From contig JAEDJL010000014.1 of NCBI GenBank assembly GCA_016296345.1, positions 1 to 43,163 of the forward strand: a stretch of DNA of 43,163 nucleotides, written 5' to 3'. Position 1 is the first letter of the stretch, and every line of letters begins with the position of its first letter. The notes under the pieces were generated by a model. It was not told where the DNA came from. It searched no databases and saw only the letters and a program-made list of their open reading frames with translations. Of this stretch, positions 7,992 to 15,918 are shown piece after piece. This stretch comes from Bacteroidales bacterium. GTDB taxonomy: Bacteria > Bacteroidota > Bacteroidia > Bacteroidales > P3. The position numbers and the translations under genes were made by a program.

Positions 7992-8015
7992 TTTGTCGAT
8001 AGTTTTTTCGCCTTG

Positions 8016-8023
8016 CAAAGGTA
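8016..8023 (-). promoter_or_regulatory. -7 box before the radical SAM gene
   Basis: TACCTTTG followed by CA on the minus strand, 24 bases before the ATG at 7991. It supports that start over upstream in-frame codons. Confidence 0.55.
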
Positions 8024-8101
8024 CGAATAGCAGTGCGATAGTTTTGCATCGGCACAAAAATAAAATCGACAGCGAGAGTTCGCAATTTTGTTTGAAATGA
8101 T

Positions 8102-8109
8102 TACTTTTG
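8102..8109 (+). promoter_or_regulatory. -7 box before the nucleotidyltransferase gene
   Basis: TACTTTTG followed by C, 33 bases before the ATG at 8143 and divergent from the radical SAM promoter. Confidence 0.5.
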
Positions 8110-8142
8110 CAAAAAGCGGTTACAAACAAACAATACGGACTT

Positions 8143-8457
8143 ATGCCTTACGGATTGACAGACAGAGAGTTTGCAAAGATAGAAGAATTGTTCTCACAAG
8201 ACGAAAAGATTGAGTATGTGCTTCTAAGGGGTTCGAGAGCAAGGGGAAACTATCGACCCGATTCGGATATGGACATCACTATTTTGGGAAGACATATCGA
8301 CCAAATGAGCGTCGAAGACTTGCAAAAGAGGATAGAAAACAGTGATATTTCTTGTCCTGTGGAAATATTCCCTGCAAGGCTTTCGGAAAACGAAGAATAC
8401 ATAGAAGGAGTGAGCCACAAGGGACTGTTGATATACCAAAAGCCTCAATCAAAGTGA
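8143..8457 (+). CDS. Minimal nucleotidyltransferase (MNT) domain protein
   Basis: This 104-residue protein consists of a polymerase-beta-type minimal nucleotidyltransferase fold. The signature GSRARG (30-35) is followed by the metal-binding D42 and D44 in RPDSDMDI. In many bacteria such proteins are the MntA partner of a HEPN toxin, which they silence by adding AMP. No HEPN gene is next to it here: a tRNA gene follows and a divergent radical SAM gene precedes. It may be a lone MNT with another target or a leftover of a pair. The ATG at 8143 is chosen because a TTG at 8107 would overlap the -7 box. Confidence 0.85.
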   Translation: MPYGLTDREFAKIEELFSQDEKIEYVLLRGSRARGNYRPDSDMDITILGRHIDQMSVEDLQKRIENSDISCPVEIFPARLSENEEYIEGVSHKGLLIYQKPQSK

Positions 8458-8538
8458 GGAAAGCTGAAAATAAAACCAAATGTAATGCTTTGGTTTCTAA
8501 TCTTTTGGTTTGACAGGGCGAAAGAAAAAGGCGAAAAA

Positions 8539-8570
8539 TTTTGCAGAAACCAAAATAAGTCGTACCTTTG
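8539..8570 (+). promoter_or_regulatory. Promoter of tRNA-Glu
   Basis: TTTTG (8539-8543), a 19-base spacer and TACCTTTG (8563-8570) form a complete Bacteroidota-type promoter 16 bases before the tRNA. Confidence 0.8.
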
Positions 8571-8586
8571 CAGACGCAAATTAAGG

Positions 8587-8658
8587 GGCGCATTCGTCTA
8601 ACGGCTAGGACGGCAGATTCTCATTCTGCAAATAAGAGTTCGATTCTCTTATGCGCTA
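8587..8658 (+). tRNA. tRNA-Glu (anticodon CTC)
   Basis: A 72-base cloverleaf. The acceptor GGCGCAT pairs with ATGCGCT (first pair G-U), the D-arm GTCT..GGAC has the loop typical of tRNA-Glu, the anticodon stem is GCAGA/TCTGC with loop TTCTCAT, and the T-arm is AAGAG/CTCTT. Loop positions 34-36 read CTC, so it decodes GAG. The discriminator is A and CCA is not encoded. truA follows 74 bases later. Confidence 0.93.
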
Positions 8659-8732
8659 CAAAGGATATTGCATAATGGTCCCGGCTTCTCGTAGGTCGGG
8701 ACTTCCTTTATTAGAAAGACTACATTTGACCG

Positions 8733-9494
8733 ATGAGGTATTTTTTGCATTTGGCATATAATGGAGCCGGTTTTCACGGTTGGCAAATTCAAGACGGACA
8801 GACAAGCGTACAACAAGCCTTGCAGGAAGCCTTGATGCACCTTTGCCGAGAGCCGATTGTTCTTACAGGTTGCGGACGCACCGACCGAGGCGTTCATGCA
8901 AGCGATTTTTATGCTCATTTCGACTATCTGCCGCTCACAAAGAAAGAAAGAAACCACCTTGTCGGCAAACTGAACCGCTATTTTGACCACAACATACTCA
9001 TTTACGGTCTTTACCCCATGCAGGAAGAAGCCCACGCCCGCTTCAATGCACAAGGCAGAACCTACCAATACCATGTCAGCCAAACCAAACAACCATTCAG
9101 AGACGCCTTTTGCTATTATTATCCTTGGAGGCTTGACATCGACAAGATGAACCGTGCAGCCGCTCTGCTGATTGGTCGCAAGGACTTTACCTCTTTCAGC
9201 AAGCTGCACACCCAAGTCAATAATAATATATGTACATTGACCGATGCCCGTTGGGAAGAGAAAGACGGAGAACTTGTATTCACAATCAGGGCAAACAGAT
9301 TTTTGAGAAATATGGTCAGAGCGGTGGTCGGCACATTGCTTGCGGTGGGAAGAGGCAAGATAACAATGGAAGAATTTACTCAGATAATGGAATGCAAAGA
9401 CCGCTGCAAGGCAGGGACGAGCGTTCCGGCAAAAGCCTTGTTTCTTTGCAAGGTCGAATATCCCGAAGAACTCTTTTTGAAAGAAGAAAACTGA
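8733..9494 (+). CDS. truA: tRNA pseudouridine synthase A
   Basis: This 253-residue TruA converts uridines 38-40 of the anticodon stem of many tRNAs to pseudouridine. The catalytic aspartate D51 lies in the conserved GRTDRGVHA. NRFLRNMVRAVVGTLLAVGRG near the C-terminus and the N-terminal YNGAGFHGWQ are also typical, and the length is normal. It is placed just after a tRNA-Glu gene with no obvious promoter between, so it may be transcribed with it. A 293-residue reading frame on the opposite strand is a shadow. Confidence 0.96.
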   Translation: MRYFLHLAYNGAGFHGWQIQDGQTSVQQALQEALMHLCREPIVLTGCGRTDRGVHASDFYAHFDYLPLTKKERNHLVGKLNRYFDHNILIYGLYPMQEEAHARFNAQGRTYQYHVSQTKQPFRDAFCYYYPWRLDIDKMNRAAALLIGRKDFTSFSKLHTQVNNNICTLTDARWEEKDGELVFTIRANRFLRNMVRAVVGTLLAVGRGKITMEEFTQIMECKDRCKAGTSVPAKALFLCKVEYPEELFLKEEN

Positions 9495-9600
9495 TTGTAT
9501 AAGTGTCAGTTTGCCAAAGTATTGCAACAAATCTGCCTTTCGGAAATATAAAGACTGTGTATTTTTTTCTCAAAAGAGGGGCTTGTTTATAAAACTGTGC

Positions 9601-9608
9601 TACTTTTG
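9601..9608 (+). promoter_or_regulatory. -7 box before the small membrane protein gene
   Basis: TACTTTTG followed by CA, 106 bases before the ATG at 9715. A TTG lies about 15 bases upstream, which is closer than ideal. Confidence 0.45.
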
Positions 9609-9714
9609 CAAGTAAAGTTACCGATTTGCTATCTTGCCACGGCAAGTATTGAAATCGTAAGCAAGTGTTGTTTAACCAAGTAGAGAAGATAAAATTTCAA
9701 ATTCATACACCATT

Positions 9715-10047
9715 ATGGAAATTATAGAGATGCTTGCCACTGTGGCAATGATTTTGACAGCAGGAATAGTCGCAAGGGTGTTGTCAAAAAGGAGTTTCAA
9801 AAAATTGAGCAGCGATGAAACAATCAACCGTTCGGAGCTTTTGAAAGTTTTGAAAGGGCGGGTGTATTGGTCTTTGGGGGTATTTGTAATTCTACTTGTG
9901 CCGGTAGTTGTCTTGAAAATGAAATTTGACGTCAACATTTTTGCAAACACTGCAACCTCTTTGGCTTTCTGGTTTGTAGCTTGCATTATTATGGGATTTA
10001 TGTCCTATTATGATAGTTTGAGAACAAAATTCCGATTGTTGAAATAG
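9715..10047 (+). CDS. Small membrane protein, function unknown
   Basis: A 110-residue protein I do not recognise. Three hydrophobic segments are visible (about 3-22, 51-70 and 79-99), with a charged stretch SKRSFKKLSSDETINRSE between the first two and a basic C-terminal tail (RTKFRLLK). It has no lipobox and no known motif. It stands alone between truA and ilvE with its own likely -7 box. Base use is like its neighbours. It is probably an inner-membrane protein. Confidence 0.65.
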   Translation: MEIIEMLATVAMILTAGIVARVLSKRSFKKLSSDETINRSELLKVLKGRVYWSLGVFVILLVPVVVLKMKFDVNIFANTATSLAFWFVACIIMGFMSYYDSLRTKFRLLK

Positions 10048-10062
10048 AGTGATTTCGGCTCA

Positions 10063-10116
10063 AAAGCAAGATTTATTTTGAGCAAAGGCAAGATTTAAGA
10101 AAATAAATCCGTATCT
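10063..10116. repeat. Possible decayed 21-base array upstream of ilvE
   Basis: AAAGCAAGATT (10063), spacer TATTTTGAGC, AAAGGCAAGATT (10084), spacer TAAGAAAATA and AATCCGTATCT (10106) follow the 21- to 22-base phasing and spacer style of the clear arrays. The palindromic cores are degraded. The last unit runs into the ilvE -7 box. The call rests on phasing and spacer likeness only. Confidence 0.4.
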
Positions 10117-10119
10117 TTG
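10112..10119 (+). promoter_or_regulatory. -7 box of ilvE
   Basis: TATCTTTG followed by C, 38 bases before the ilvE ATG. No clear TTTG is seen upstream, and the box overlaps the last unit of a possible decayed repeat array. Confidence 0.6.
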
Positions 10120-10157
10120 CCCCGAAAAAACGAAACATTCTAAAAACATATTCAGAT

Positions 10158-11171
10158 ATGAACAACATAGATTGGAAGAGCCTGCCATTTGGCTACTTTA
10201 AGACAGATTGCAACGTACGTTGCTATTACAGAAATGGCAAATGGGGAGAATTGGAATACACCGATTCTGAGGAAATAACAATGCACATGGCTGCAACATG
10301 CTTGCATTATGGTCAAGAGGCTTTTGAAGGCATGAAAGCATTCAGAGGCGTCGATGGAAAAATTCGTTTGTTCCGTCCATACGAAAACGCAAAACGTTTG
10401 ATTCGTTCGGCAGAAGGCGTGATGATGGCACCCGTTCCCGAAGAATTGTTCGTAAAGGCTTGCGTCGAAGTGGTAAAACGTAACGAGCGTTTCGTACCTC
10501 CTGCAGGCAGTGGTGCATCTTTGTATTTGCGTCCGCTACTTATCGGTACGGGAGCGCAAGTCGGAGTTAAGCCTGCGAACGAATATTTGTTCGTTGTCTT
10601 TGCCGGACCTGTCGGACCTTACTTTAAGGAAGGCTTCAAGCCTGTTCAAATCCAAATTGTGGAAGATGCAGACCGTGCAGCACCGCTTGGAACAGGTACA
10701 TTGAAGGTAGGAGGAAACTATGCGGCATCTTTGCGTTCGGGACAGAGAGCTCACGACGAGGGATTCTCAAACGTTCTTTACCTTGACGCAAAGGAAAAGA
10801 AATACATTGACGAAGCAGGTGCTGCAAACTTCTTCGGAATAAAGAATAACACCTACTGCACACCAAAATCTACCTCTATACTTCCTTCAATCACCAATAT
10901 GTCGTTGCGTCAGTTGGCAGAAGATATGGGAATGAAGGTAGAACAACGTCAAATCCCTATTACCGAATTGCCGGAGTTTGAAGAAGTGGCAGCTTGCGGT
11001 ACTGCAGCAGTCGTTTCTCCTATCGGAAAGATAGTAGACAGAGGCACAGGCAAGGTATATGACTATGGTACAGAACCGGGACCTGTATGTACAAAATTGT
11101 ACAAGCAGTTGAAGGGCATTCAAGAGGGAGAACTTGAAGATGTTCACAACTGGAATTTGATTGTTGAGTAA
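10158..11171 (+). CDS. ilvE: Branched-chain amino acid aminotransferase
   Basis: A 337-residue fold-type IV PLP enzyme that exchanges amino groups between Leu, Ile or Val and 2-oxoglutarate, acting in both synthesis and breakdown. The PLP lysine is K183 in GTLKVGGNYAAS. The early motif HYGQEAFEGMKAFRG and the late EEVAACGTAAVVSPI are diagnostic of the larger branched-chain type. It stands alone with its own promoter and a perfect terminator hairpin just after the stop. In a fermenting anaerobe it could also supply branched-chain oxoacids. Confidence 0.95.
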   Translation: MNNIDWKSLPFGYFKTDCNVRCYYRNGKWGELEYTDSEEITMHMAATCLHYGQEAFEGMKAFRGVDGKIRLFRPYENAKRLIRSAEGVMMAPVPEELFVKACVEVVKRNERFVPPAGSGASLYLRPLLIGTGAQVGVKPANEYLFVVFAGPVGPYFKEGFKPVQIQIVEDADRAAPLGTGTLKVGGNYAASLRSGQRAHDEGFSNVLYLDAKEKKYIDEAGAANFFGIKNNTYCTPKSTSILPSITNMSLRQLAEDMGMKVEQRQIPITELPEFEEVAACGTAAVVSPIGKIVDRGTGKVYDYGTEPGPVCTKLYKQLKGIQEGELEDVHNWNLIVE

Positions 11172-11193
11172 TTTTGATAAACAACAAGCATAC

Positions 11194-11236
11194 AACGCCG
11201 CTTCAAAGGCCCAGCCGACGAAAGCGGCGTTTTTGT
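11194..11236 (+). terminator. Terminator after ilvE
   Basis: Perfect 10-base arms AACGCCGCTT (11194-11203) and AAGCGGCGTT (11222-11231) are followed by TTTTG. The arms and the TTGTTTTGACA tail resemble units of the 21-base arrays, but the arms are 28 bases apart. It ends just before the ATG of the next gene. Confidence 0.8.
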
Positions 11237-11242
11237 TTTGAC

Positions 11243-12235
11243 ATGGAAAAAATCCTTCTTATTCAAACAGCTTCGATTGGCGATGTGATACTTCTTACAT
11301 CTCTTGTGGAGAAATTGCATCACAAGTTTCCCGATGCTCGCTTGGACTTGGTGGTAAAAGCACCCAATCAGGCTCTCTTTGCCAATCACCCTTTTATCAA
11401 CTCGCTCTGGGTGTGGGATAAGCACAAAGACAAGTATCTCAACCTGTTTCGTATCATCAAAGGAGTGAGAGAACAACACTATGATGTCGTTCTGTGTGTG
11501 CAACGCTTCTTTTCGTCAGGCTTGATGTGCGTGCTTTCGGGAGCAAAACACAAAATCGGCTTCGACAAAAGCCCTTTGTCATTTCTTTTTACCAAATCCA
11601 AGCCCCACCGAATAGAAAAAGGCATTCACGAAATCGACAGAAACATATCTCTTTTGGAAGATATATGGTGCGAAAAAGCCCCGAAGCCGCAGCTCTATCC
11701 GAGTAGAGAAGATTATGACAAGGTGTCAATATATAAGGGAGAGACTTTTTATACGCTTTCTCCCTGCTCTCTGTGGGAAACAAAGACGATGCAGAGCGAC
11801 AAATGGGTGGAACTGCTCTCTTATATGGCAGAGCATACACCCGAAGCGAGAGTTTATCTTCTCGGAAGCAAGGACAACAGAGCCGAATGTGAGAAGATGA
11901 TTGAATTGTCCGGCAACAAAAAAGCTGAAAATCTTTGTGGCAGTTTATCCCTTTTGGAGAGTGCGGCACTGATGAGGGACGCAAAGATGAACTATGTTTG
12001 CGATTCTGCACCTTTGCATCTCTGTTCGGCAGTCGATGCTCCCGTTACGGCAATTTTTTGCTCCACAACGCCCGACTTCGGCTTCGGACCGTTGAGCAGC
12101 AACAGCCTTGTAATAGAAGCCGAACCAACTCCCGAATGCAAGCCTTGCGGACTTCACGGAGCAAAGCAATGCAAAACCAAAACATTTGCTTGCAGCCGCA
12201 ATATAGATATGCAAAAACTCTTCGACAGATTATAA
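11243..12235 (+). CDS. Glycosyltransferase family 9 (heptosyltransferase-like)
   Basis: This 330-residue protein has the GT9/ADP-heptose:LPS heptosyltransferase pattern. It opens MEKILLIQTASIGDVILLTSLVEKLH, where the D of IGD is the usual catalytic position. DKWVELLSYM, VYLLGS and LMRDAKMNYVCDSAPLHLCSAVDAPVTAIFCST form the nucleotide-sugar-binding half. It likely adds a sugar to lipopolysaccharide core or another glycan at the inner face of the cytoplasmic membrane. The actual sugar is unknown. The ATG at 11243 is chosen because the frame extending upstream runs through the ilvE terminator and encodes a basic, unconserved stretch. Confidence 0.85.
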   Translation: MEKILLIQTASIGDVILLTSLVEKLHHKFPDARLDLVVKAPNQALFANHPFINSLWVWDKHKDKYLNLFRIIKGVREQHYDVVLCVQRFFSSGLMCVLSGAKHKIGFDKSPLSFLFTKSKPHRIEKGIHEIDRNISLLEDIWCEKAPKPQLYPSREDYDKVSIYKGETFYTLSPCSLWETKTMQSDKWVELLSYMAEHTPEARVYLLGSKDNRAECEKMIELSGNKKAENLCGSLSLLESAALMRDAKMNYVCDSAPLHLCSAVDAPVTAIFCSTTPDFGFGPLSSNSLVIEAEPTPECKPCGLHGAKQCKTKTFACSRNIDMQKLFDRL

Positions 12236-12383
12236 ATATGGTAGAGCAAAACCAATAATCGCCGCAAGCCATGCACCTTTCAGACGTTTGTTCCTTACTA
12301 ATATTCAGACAGACTTTTGGAGATATTTTTGCTTGAAGGCGAGAGAGTTGCACTATGTGGGCGTTATTTGCTTTTTCTTGTGA

Positions 12384-12413
12384 TTGTTATTTGCCGAAAA
12401 TACGGTATTTTTG
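12384..12413 (+). promoter_or_regulatory. Promoter of tcdA
   Basis: TTG (12384-12386), a 19-base spacer and TATTTTTG (12406-12413), 29 bases before the ATG. Confidence 0.6.
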
Positions 12414-12442
12414 CTCTCGGAAGATAAACTTTGATTTGACGA

Positions 12443-13156
12443 ATGTTTGAAAGAACTGAATTGATGATTGGAAAGCAGGGGGTCGAAAGGCTTAAAGGCT
12501 CTCATGTTCTTGTGGTCGGATTGGGCGGAGTAGGGGCTTTTGCTGCCGAAATGCTGTGCAGAGCAGGCGTAGGCTCGCTTACCTTGGTCGATAGCGACAT
12601 TGTGAGCGAGACAAACAAAAATCGTCAGCTTGTTGCACTCGATTCCACAATCGGAATGCTGAAAACCGATGTCCTTTCCAAGAGACTGAAAGATATAAAC
12701 AAAGATGTGAACATTGTTTGCGTGAGTGAGTTTCTTAAAGACGAGAGAATGGTCGAGATTTTGCTCTCTTCTCATTACGATTACGTGGTTGATGCGATTG
12801 ATACCCTATCTCCGAAGCTCTATTTGATAACTCACTGCATTCGTTTCTCCATTCCGATTGTCAGTTCGATGGGAAGCGGAGGCAAATCCGACCCTTCGCA
12901 GGTCAGAATTGCCGACATTTCGCACTCGTACAACTGTCCGCTTGCACGAATGTTGAGAAAAAAACTCCACAAGCTCGGTATTCGCAAGGGATTCAAGGTT
13001 GTCTTTTCGCCGGAGGAAGTTTCAAGAGATTGCGTGGTCGAAGAAAGAAGCGAAAACAAACGCTCAAACGTGGGAACTCTCTCTTATATGCCGGCTGTTT
13101 TCGGTTGCTTTGTTGCAAGTGTTGTTATAAGAGACTTGGTCGGCTTGAACAAATAA
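12443..13156 (+). CDS. tcdA: tRNA threonylcarbamoyladenosine dehydratase
   Basis: A 237-residue E1/ThiF-like enzyme of the TcdA (CsdL) group, which uses ATP to cyclise t6A37 of tRNAs into ct6A. The nucleotide loop GLGGVG is at 26-31, followed by D50 and the SETNKNRQ segment whose arginine contacts ATP. SSMGSGGKSDPSQVRIADIS and the C-terminal GTLSYMPAVFGCFVASVVI are typical of TcdA rather than of MoeB or ThiF. It has its own promoter, and the nucleoside kinase gene follows about 100 bases later. Together with truA it adds to a set of tRNA-modifying genes nearby. Confidence 0.9.
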   Translation: MFERTELMIGKQGVERLKGSHVLVVGLGGVGAFAAEMLCRAGVGSLTLVDSDIVSETNKNRQLVALDSTIGMLKTDVLSKRLKDINKDVNIVCVSEFLKDERMVEILLSSHYDYVVDAIDTLSPKLYLITHCIRFSIPIVSSMGSGGKSDPSQVRIADISHSYNCPLARMLRKKLHKLGIRKGFKVVFSPEEVSRDCVVEERSENKRSNVGTLSYMPAVFGCFVASVVIRDLVGLNK

Positions 13157-13257
13157 GAAAAAAGAGATTGACAAGGGTGATTGTGAGCAATAAAAGCCCT
13201 GAAAGTTCGATATACTCATACCAAAACACAAGAACCAAACAATAAGAGTTGAATTTT

Positions 13258-14925
13258 ATGGAAGAAATGTTGGAAGTATATTGTCGAAATACCGACACAA
13301 AAATCCTTGTTCGCTCGGGCATGGATATGCTCGGGGTTGCCGACTTTGCGGGAATGAAGAATACGGAGAATATTCTCGGAGTGTGCGTAAACAATAAGGT
13401 GCAAAATCTCAATTATCGCATATATTCTCCCAAGACAGTGGAGTTTTTGGACATCAACAGCACAAATGGAAGGCGTATGTATGCTTTTTCTCTCATGTTT
13501 ATGCTCTATCGTGCTGTCAAAGAGCTGTATCCGGAGAGCGAATTGTATATTCAGCACTCTATGTCCGACGGTTATTTTTGCGAGATAAACAATCTTGAAG
13601 AGAGTATGCCGCAAGCAATCGGCAAGTTGAAAGAACGTATGTGTCAAATGGTCGAGGAGAACATTCCTTTTTTGAGAAAGATTGTCCCTGTTGCAGAGGC
13701 AGCGGAGCTTTTCGAGCGATTGGGAATGAAAGAGAAAGCAGAACTGATACGCAACAGCAACCGACTTTATGCCAATGTGGATTTGCTTGGCGATGTGGTC
13801 AATATGTTCTTCTTTGAGCTTGTTCCCTCAACCTCATACCTCAAAGTGTTTGACCTTTATGCCTTTGACGATGGATTTATTCTTCAAATGCCCTCAAAGG
13901 AAGACCCTTCCCGAACACCAAGGCAGCACACCAAAGACCTCAAACTCTTTTCCATATTCAGAGAACACAAGAATTGGGTTCGCATTTTGGGAACTCCGTA
14001 CGTCAATATGCTCAACAAGGCAGTCGAATACAATAAACAAAACGAACTAATCCAAGTTTCGGAAGCCTTACACGAGAAAAAGTATGCCGAAATTGCCGAC
14101 AATATATATAGGAGAAAGGAAGATGTGAAGTTGGTTCTGCTTGCCGGACCTTCTTCTTCGGGAAAGACGACCTCATGCAGGCGGATTGCGACACAGCTTT
14201 CGGTGCTTGGTTTCAAGCCTTTGCAGATTTCGTTGGACGATTACTTTGTTGATAGGGAGCATACGCCCAAAGACGCTGCGGGAAACTACGATTTTGAGTG
14301 CATAGAGGCGTTGGACTTGGACTTTTTCAACTATCAGATGAAGGAACTCCTCTCGGGAGCAGAGATAGAGCTGCCTCGCTTTGACTTTATCAGCGGAAAG
14401 CGAGTTCAAAGCGGCAATAGACTGAAAATGAAAGCAAACTCTATTCTGATTGTAGAGGGTATTCATGCACTCAATCCTCATCTTACCGACAAGATTGCGG
14501 CAAAAAACAAATACAATGTCTTCGTTTCGGCAATGACACAGCTCGCCTTGGACCGCCATAACCTGATAAGCAGCAGCGACAACCGCCTTTTGAGAAGAAT
14601 AGTAAGGGATAACAATTACAGAGGATACTCTGCCCAAGATACCATACTTCGTTGGGACAGCGTCAGAAGCGGCGAAGAAAAGCACATCTTCCCATATCAG
14701 GAGAACGCAGACAGCATTTTCAACTCCTCATTGCTGTATGAAATAGGTGTTTTGAAGCCTATGGCAGAGAATTTGCTCCTTGAAGTGGCTCAAAACTCCC
14801 CTGCATACTCGGAAGCACGCCGATTGCAGAACTTTTTGGCAGAATTTAAGTCAATAAAGACTGATTTCATACCGCCAACTTCGATAATGAGAGAGTTTTT
14901 AGGCGGCAGCAGCTTCGCATATTAA
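13258..14925 (+). CDS. Uridine kinase-like nucleoside kinase with TGS/ThrRS-like N-terminus
   Basis: This 555-residue protein begins with a TGS-like and threonyl-tRNA-synthetase-like editing region (to about 250). It then carries a P-loop kinase domain with GPSSSGKT at 297-304, the SLDDYFVDREHTP substrate loop and SILIVEGIHALNP. This architecture is common in Bacteroidota and Firmicutes and is usually annotated as nucleoside kinase. It is thought to phosphorylate uridine, cytidine or a related compound, but the substrate is not settled. The start at 13258 is an ATG; a TTG three codons upstream (13249) is less likely. No promoter is obvious in the 100 bases after tcdA. Confidence 0.88.
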   Translation: MEEMLEVYCRNTDTKILVRSGMDMLGVADFAGMKNTENILGVCVNNKVQNLNYRIYSPKTVEFLDINSTNGRRMYAFSLMFMLYRAVKELYPESELYIQHSMSDGYFCEINNLEESMPQAIGKLKERMCQMVEENIPFLRKIVPVAEAAELFERLGMKEKAELIRNSNRLYANVDLLGDVVNMFFFELVPSTSYLKVFDLYAFDDGFILQMPSKEDPSRTPRQHTKDLKLFSIFREHKNWVRILGTPYVNMLNKAVEYNKQNELIQVSEALHEKKYAEIADNIYRRKEDVKLVLLAGPSSSGKTTSCRRIATQLSVLGFKPLQISLDDYFVDREHTPKDAAGNYDFECIEALDLDFFNYQMKELLSGAEIELPRFDFISGKRVQSGNRLKMKANSILIVEGIHALNPHLTDKIAAKNKYNVFVSAMTQLALDRHNLISSSDNRLLRRIVRDNNYRGYSAQDTILRWDSVRSGEEKHIFPYQENADSIFNSSLLYEIGVLKPMAENLLLEVAQNSPAYSEARRLQNFLAEFKSIKTDFIPPTSIMREFLGGSSFAY

Positions 14926-15118
14926 GCAAAAAAACGACGAGTTTTGAACATCAAATTTTGATTGCAAGCATTTGAAATACAAAATGTTGAATAGAAATTA
15001 ACAAAACTAACTCTTGAAAAAAGGCAATCAAAAATTTGACAGTCGGAAAAAAAGTAGTAATTTAGCGGTTCGAAAAACAAGTGATTTGATAGTTTCATAA
15101 AGAGTAAAAATTAGCGAC

Positions 15119-15811
15119 ATGGAAGCAAAGAAGTCAGACAAAGCGAATTTGGAAAAGACCAAAACGATGTTCACATTGTTGGGTCTTGTCATTTCGATTT
15201 CCATTGTGATACTCGCTTTCGAGTGGAAGAGCTACGACGAGAAAGAAGAGGCAATGCAACTTACCCAGGTTGTGCAAGAAGTTGAGGAAATGGTAATCCA
15301 GACAAGGCAAGAGGAAACACCACCTCCTCCCGAGGAACCTCAGCAAGCTGAAACAACCGAGTTTGAAATCGTCGATGACGACCAAGAATTGAAGAACGAG
15401 TTCAGCATCGAGACCTTTGAGAACACAGGAAACGCCGAAGTGTTTATTCCAAAGGTGGAAGTGGTTGAAGAAGTTGTCGAAGAGGAAGAGCAAACAATCT
15501 TCATAGTTGTAGAAGAGAGTGCTTCATTCCCCGGAGGTATCCAAGAGATGACTAATTTCATCAAAAACAACTTGAAATATCCTCAACAAGCTCGAGAAAC
15601 CGGCACACAAGGAAAGGTATTCGTTACTTTCGTTGTTGAAAGAGACGGTTCATTGACCGATGTCAAAGTATTGAGAGACATAGGTTCGGGTTGTGGAGAA
15701 GAGGCAGTGAGAGTTGTTAAATCGATGCCTAAATGGAAACCTGCAAAGCAAAGAGGTAAGCCTGTGAGAATGCAGTTTAACTTGCCCGTTGCGTTCACTT
15801 TGGCAGGTTGA
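15119..15811 (+). CDS. TonB-family energy transducer
   Basis: A 230-residue TonB. A cytoplasmic tail precedes a single membrane anchor (about 17-36). A periplasmic spacer follows that is rich in Glu and Pro (ETPPPPEEPQQ, then long acidic EVVEEVVEEEEQ stretches). The C-terminal TonB domain runs from about 135 to 230, with FPGGIQEMTNFIKNNLKYPQQARETGTQGKVFV and the ending VRMQFNLPVAFTL. It couples the ExbBD proton-driven motor to outer-membrane receptors. ExbB and ExbD are not adjacent, so this is a stand-alone TonB. It ends in a good terminator. Confidence 0.92.
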   Translation: MEAKKSDKANLEKTKTMFTLLGLVISISIVILAFEWKSYDEKEEAMQLTQVVQEVEEMVIQTRQEETPPPPEEPQQAETTEFEIVDDDQELKNEFSIETFENTGNAEVFIPKVEVVEEVVEEEEQTIFIVVEESASFPGGIQEMTNFIKNNLKYPQQARETGTQGKVFVTFVVERDGSLTDVKVLRDIGSGCGEEAVRVVKSMPKWKPAKQRGKPVRMQFNLPVAFTLAG

Positions 15812-15867
15812 TAGCAAATTTGACGATTTTTTATTTTGTAAATTTTAGATGTATTACAGCATTTGAG

Positions 15868-15899
15868 AGCAACGGGTCGAGATAGCCCGTTGCTTTTTT
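15868..15899 (+). terminator. Terminator after tonB
   Basis: A perfect 9-base-pair hairpin AGCAACGGG/CCCGTTGCT with a 9-base loop, followed by a run of T, 56 bases after the TonB stop. Confidence 0.9.
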
Positions 15900-15918
15900 C
15901 TGTTATGGTGAATTTGAA

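Noticed and set aside
8649..9530. A 293-codon frame on the minus strand
   Set aside because: It lies opposite truA, whose motifs are complete. The antisense translation shows no known domain.
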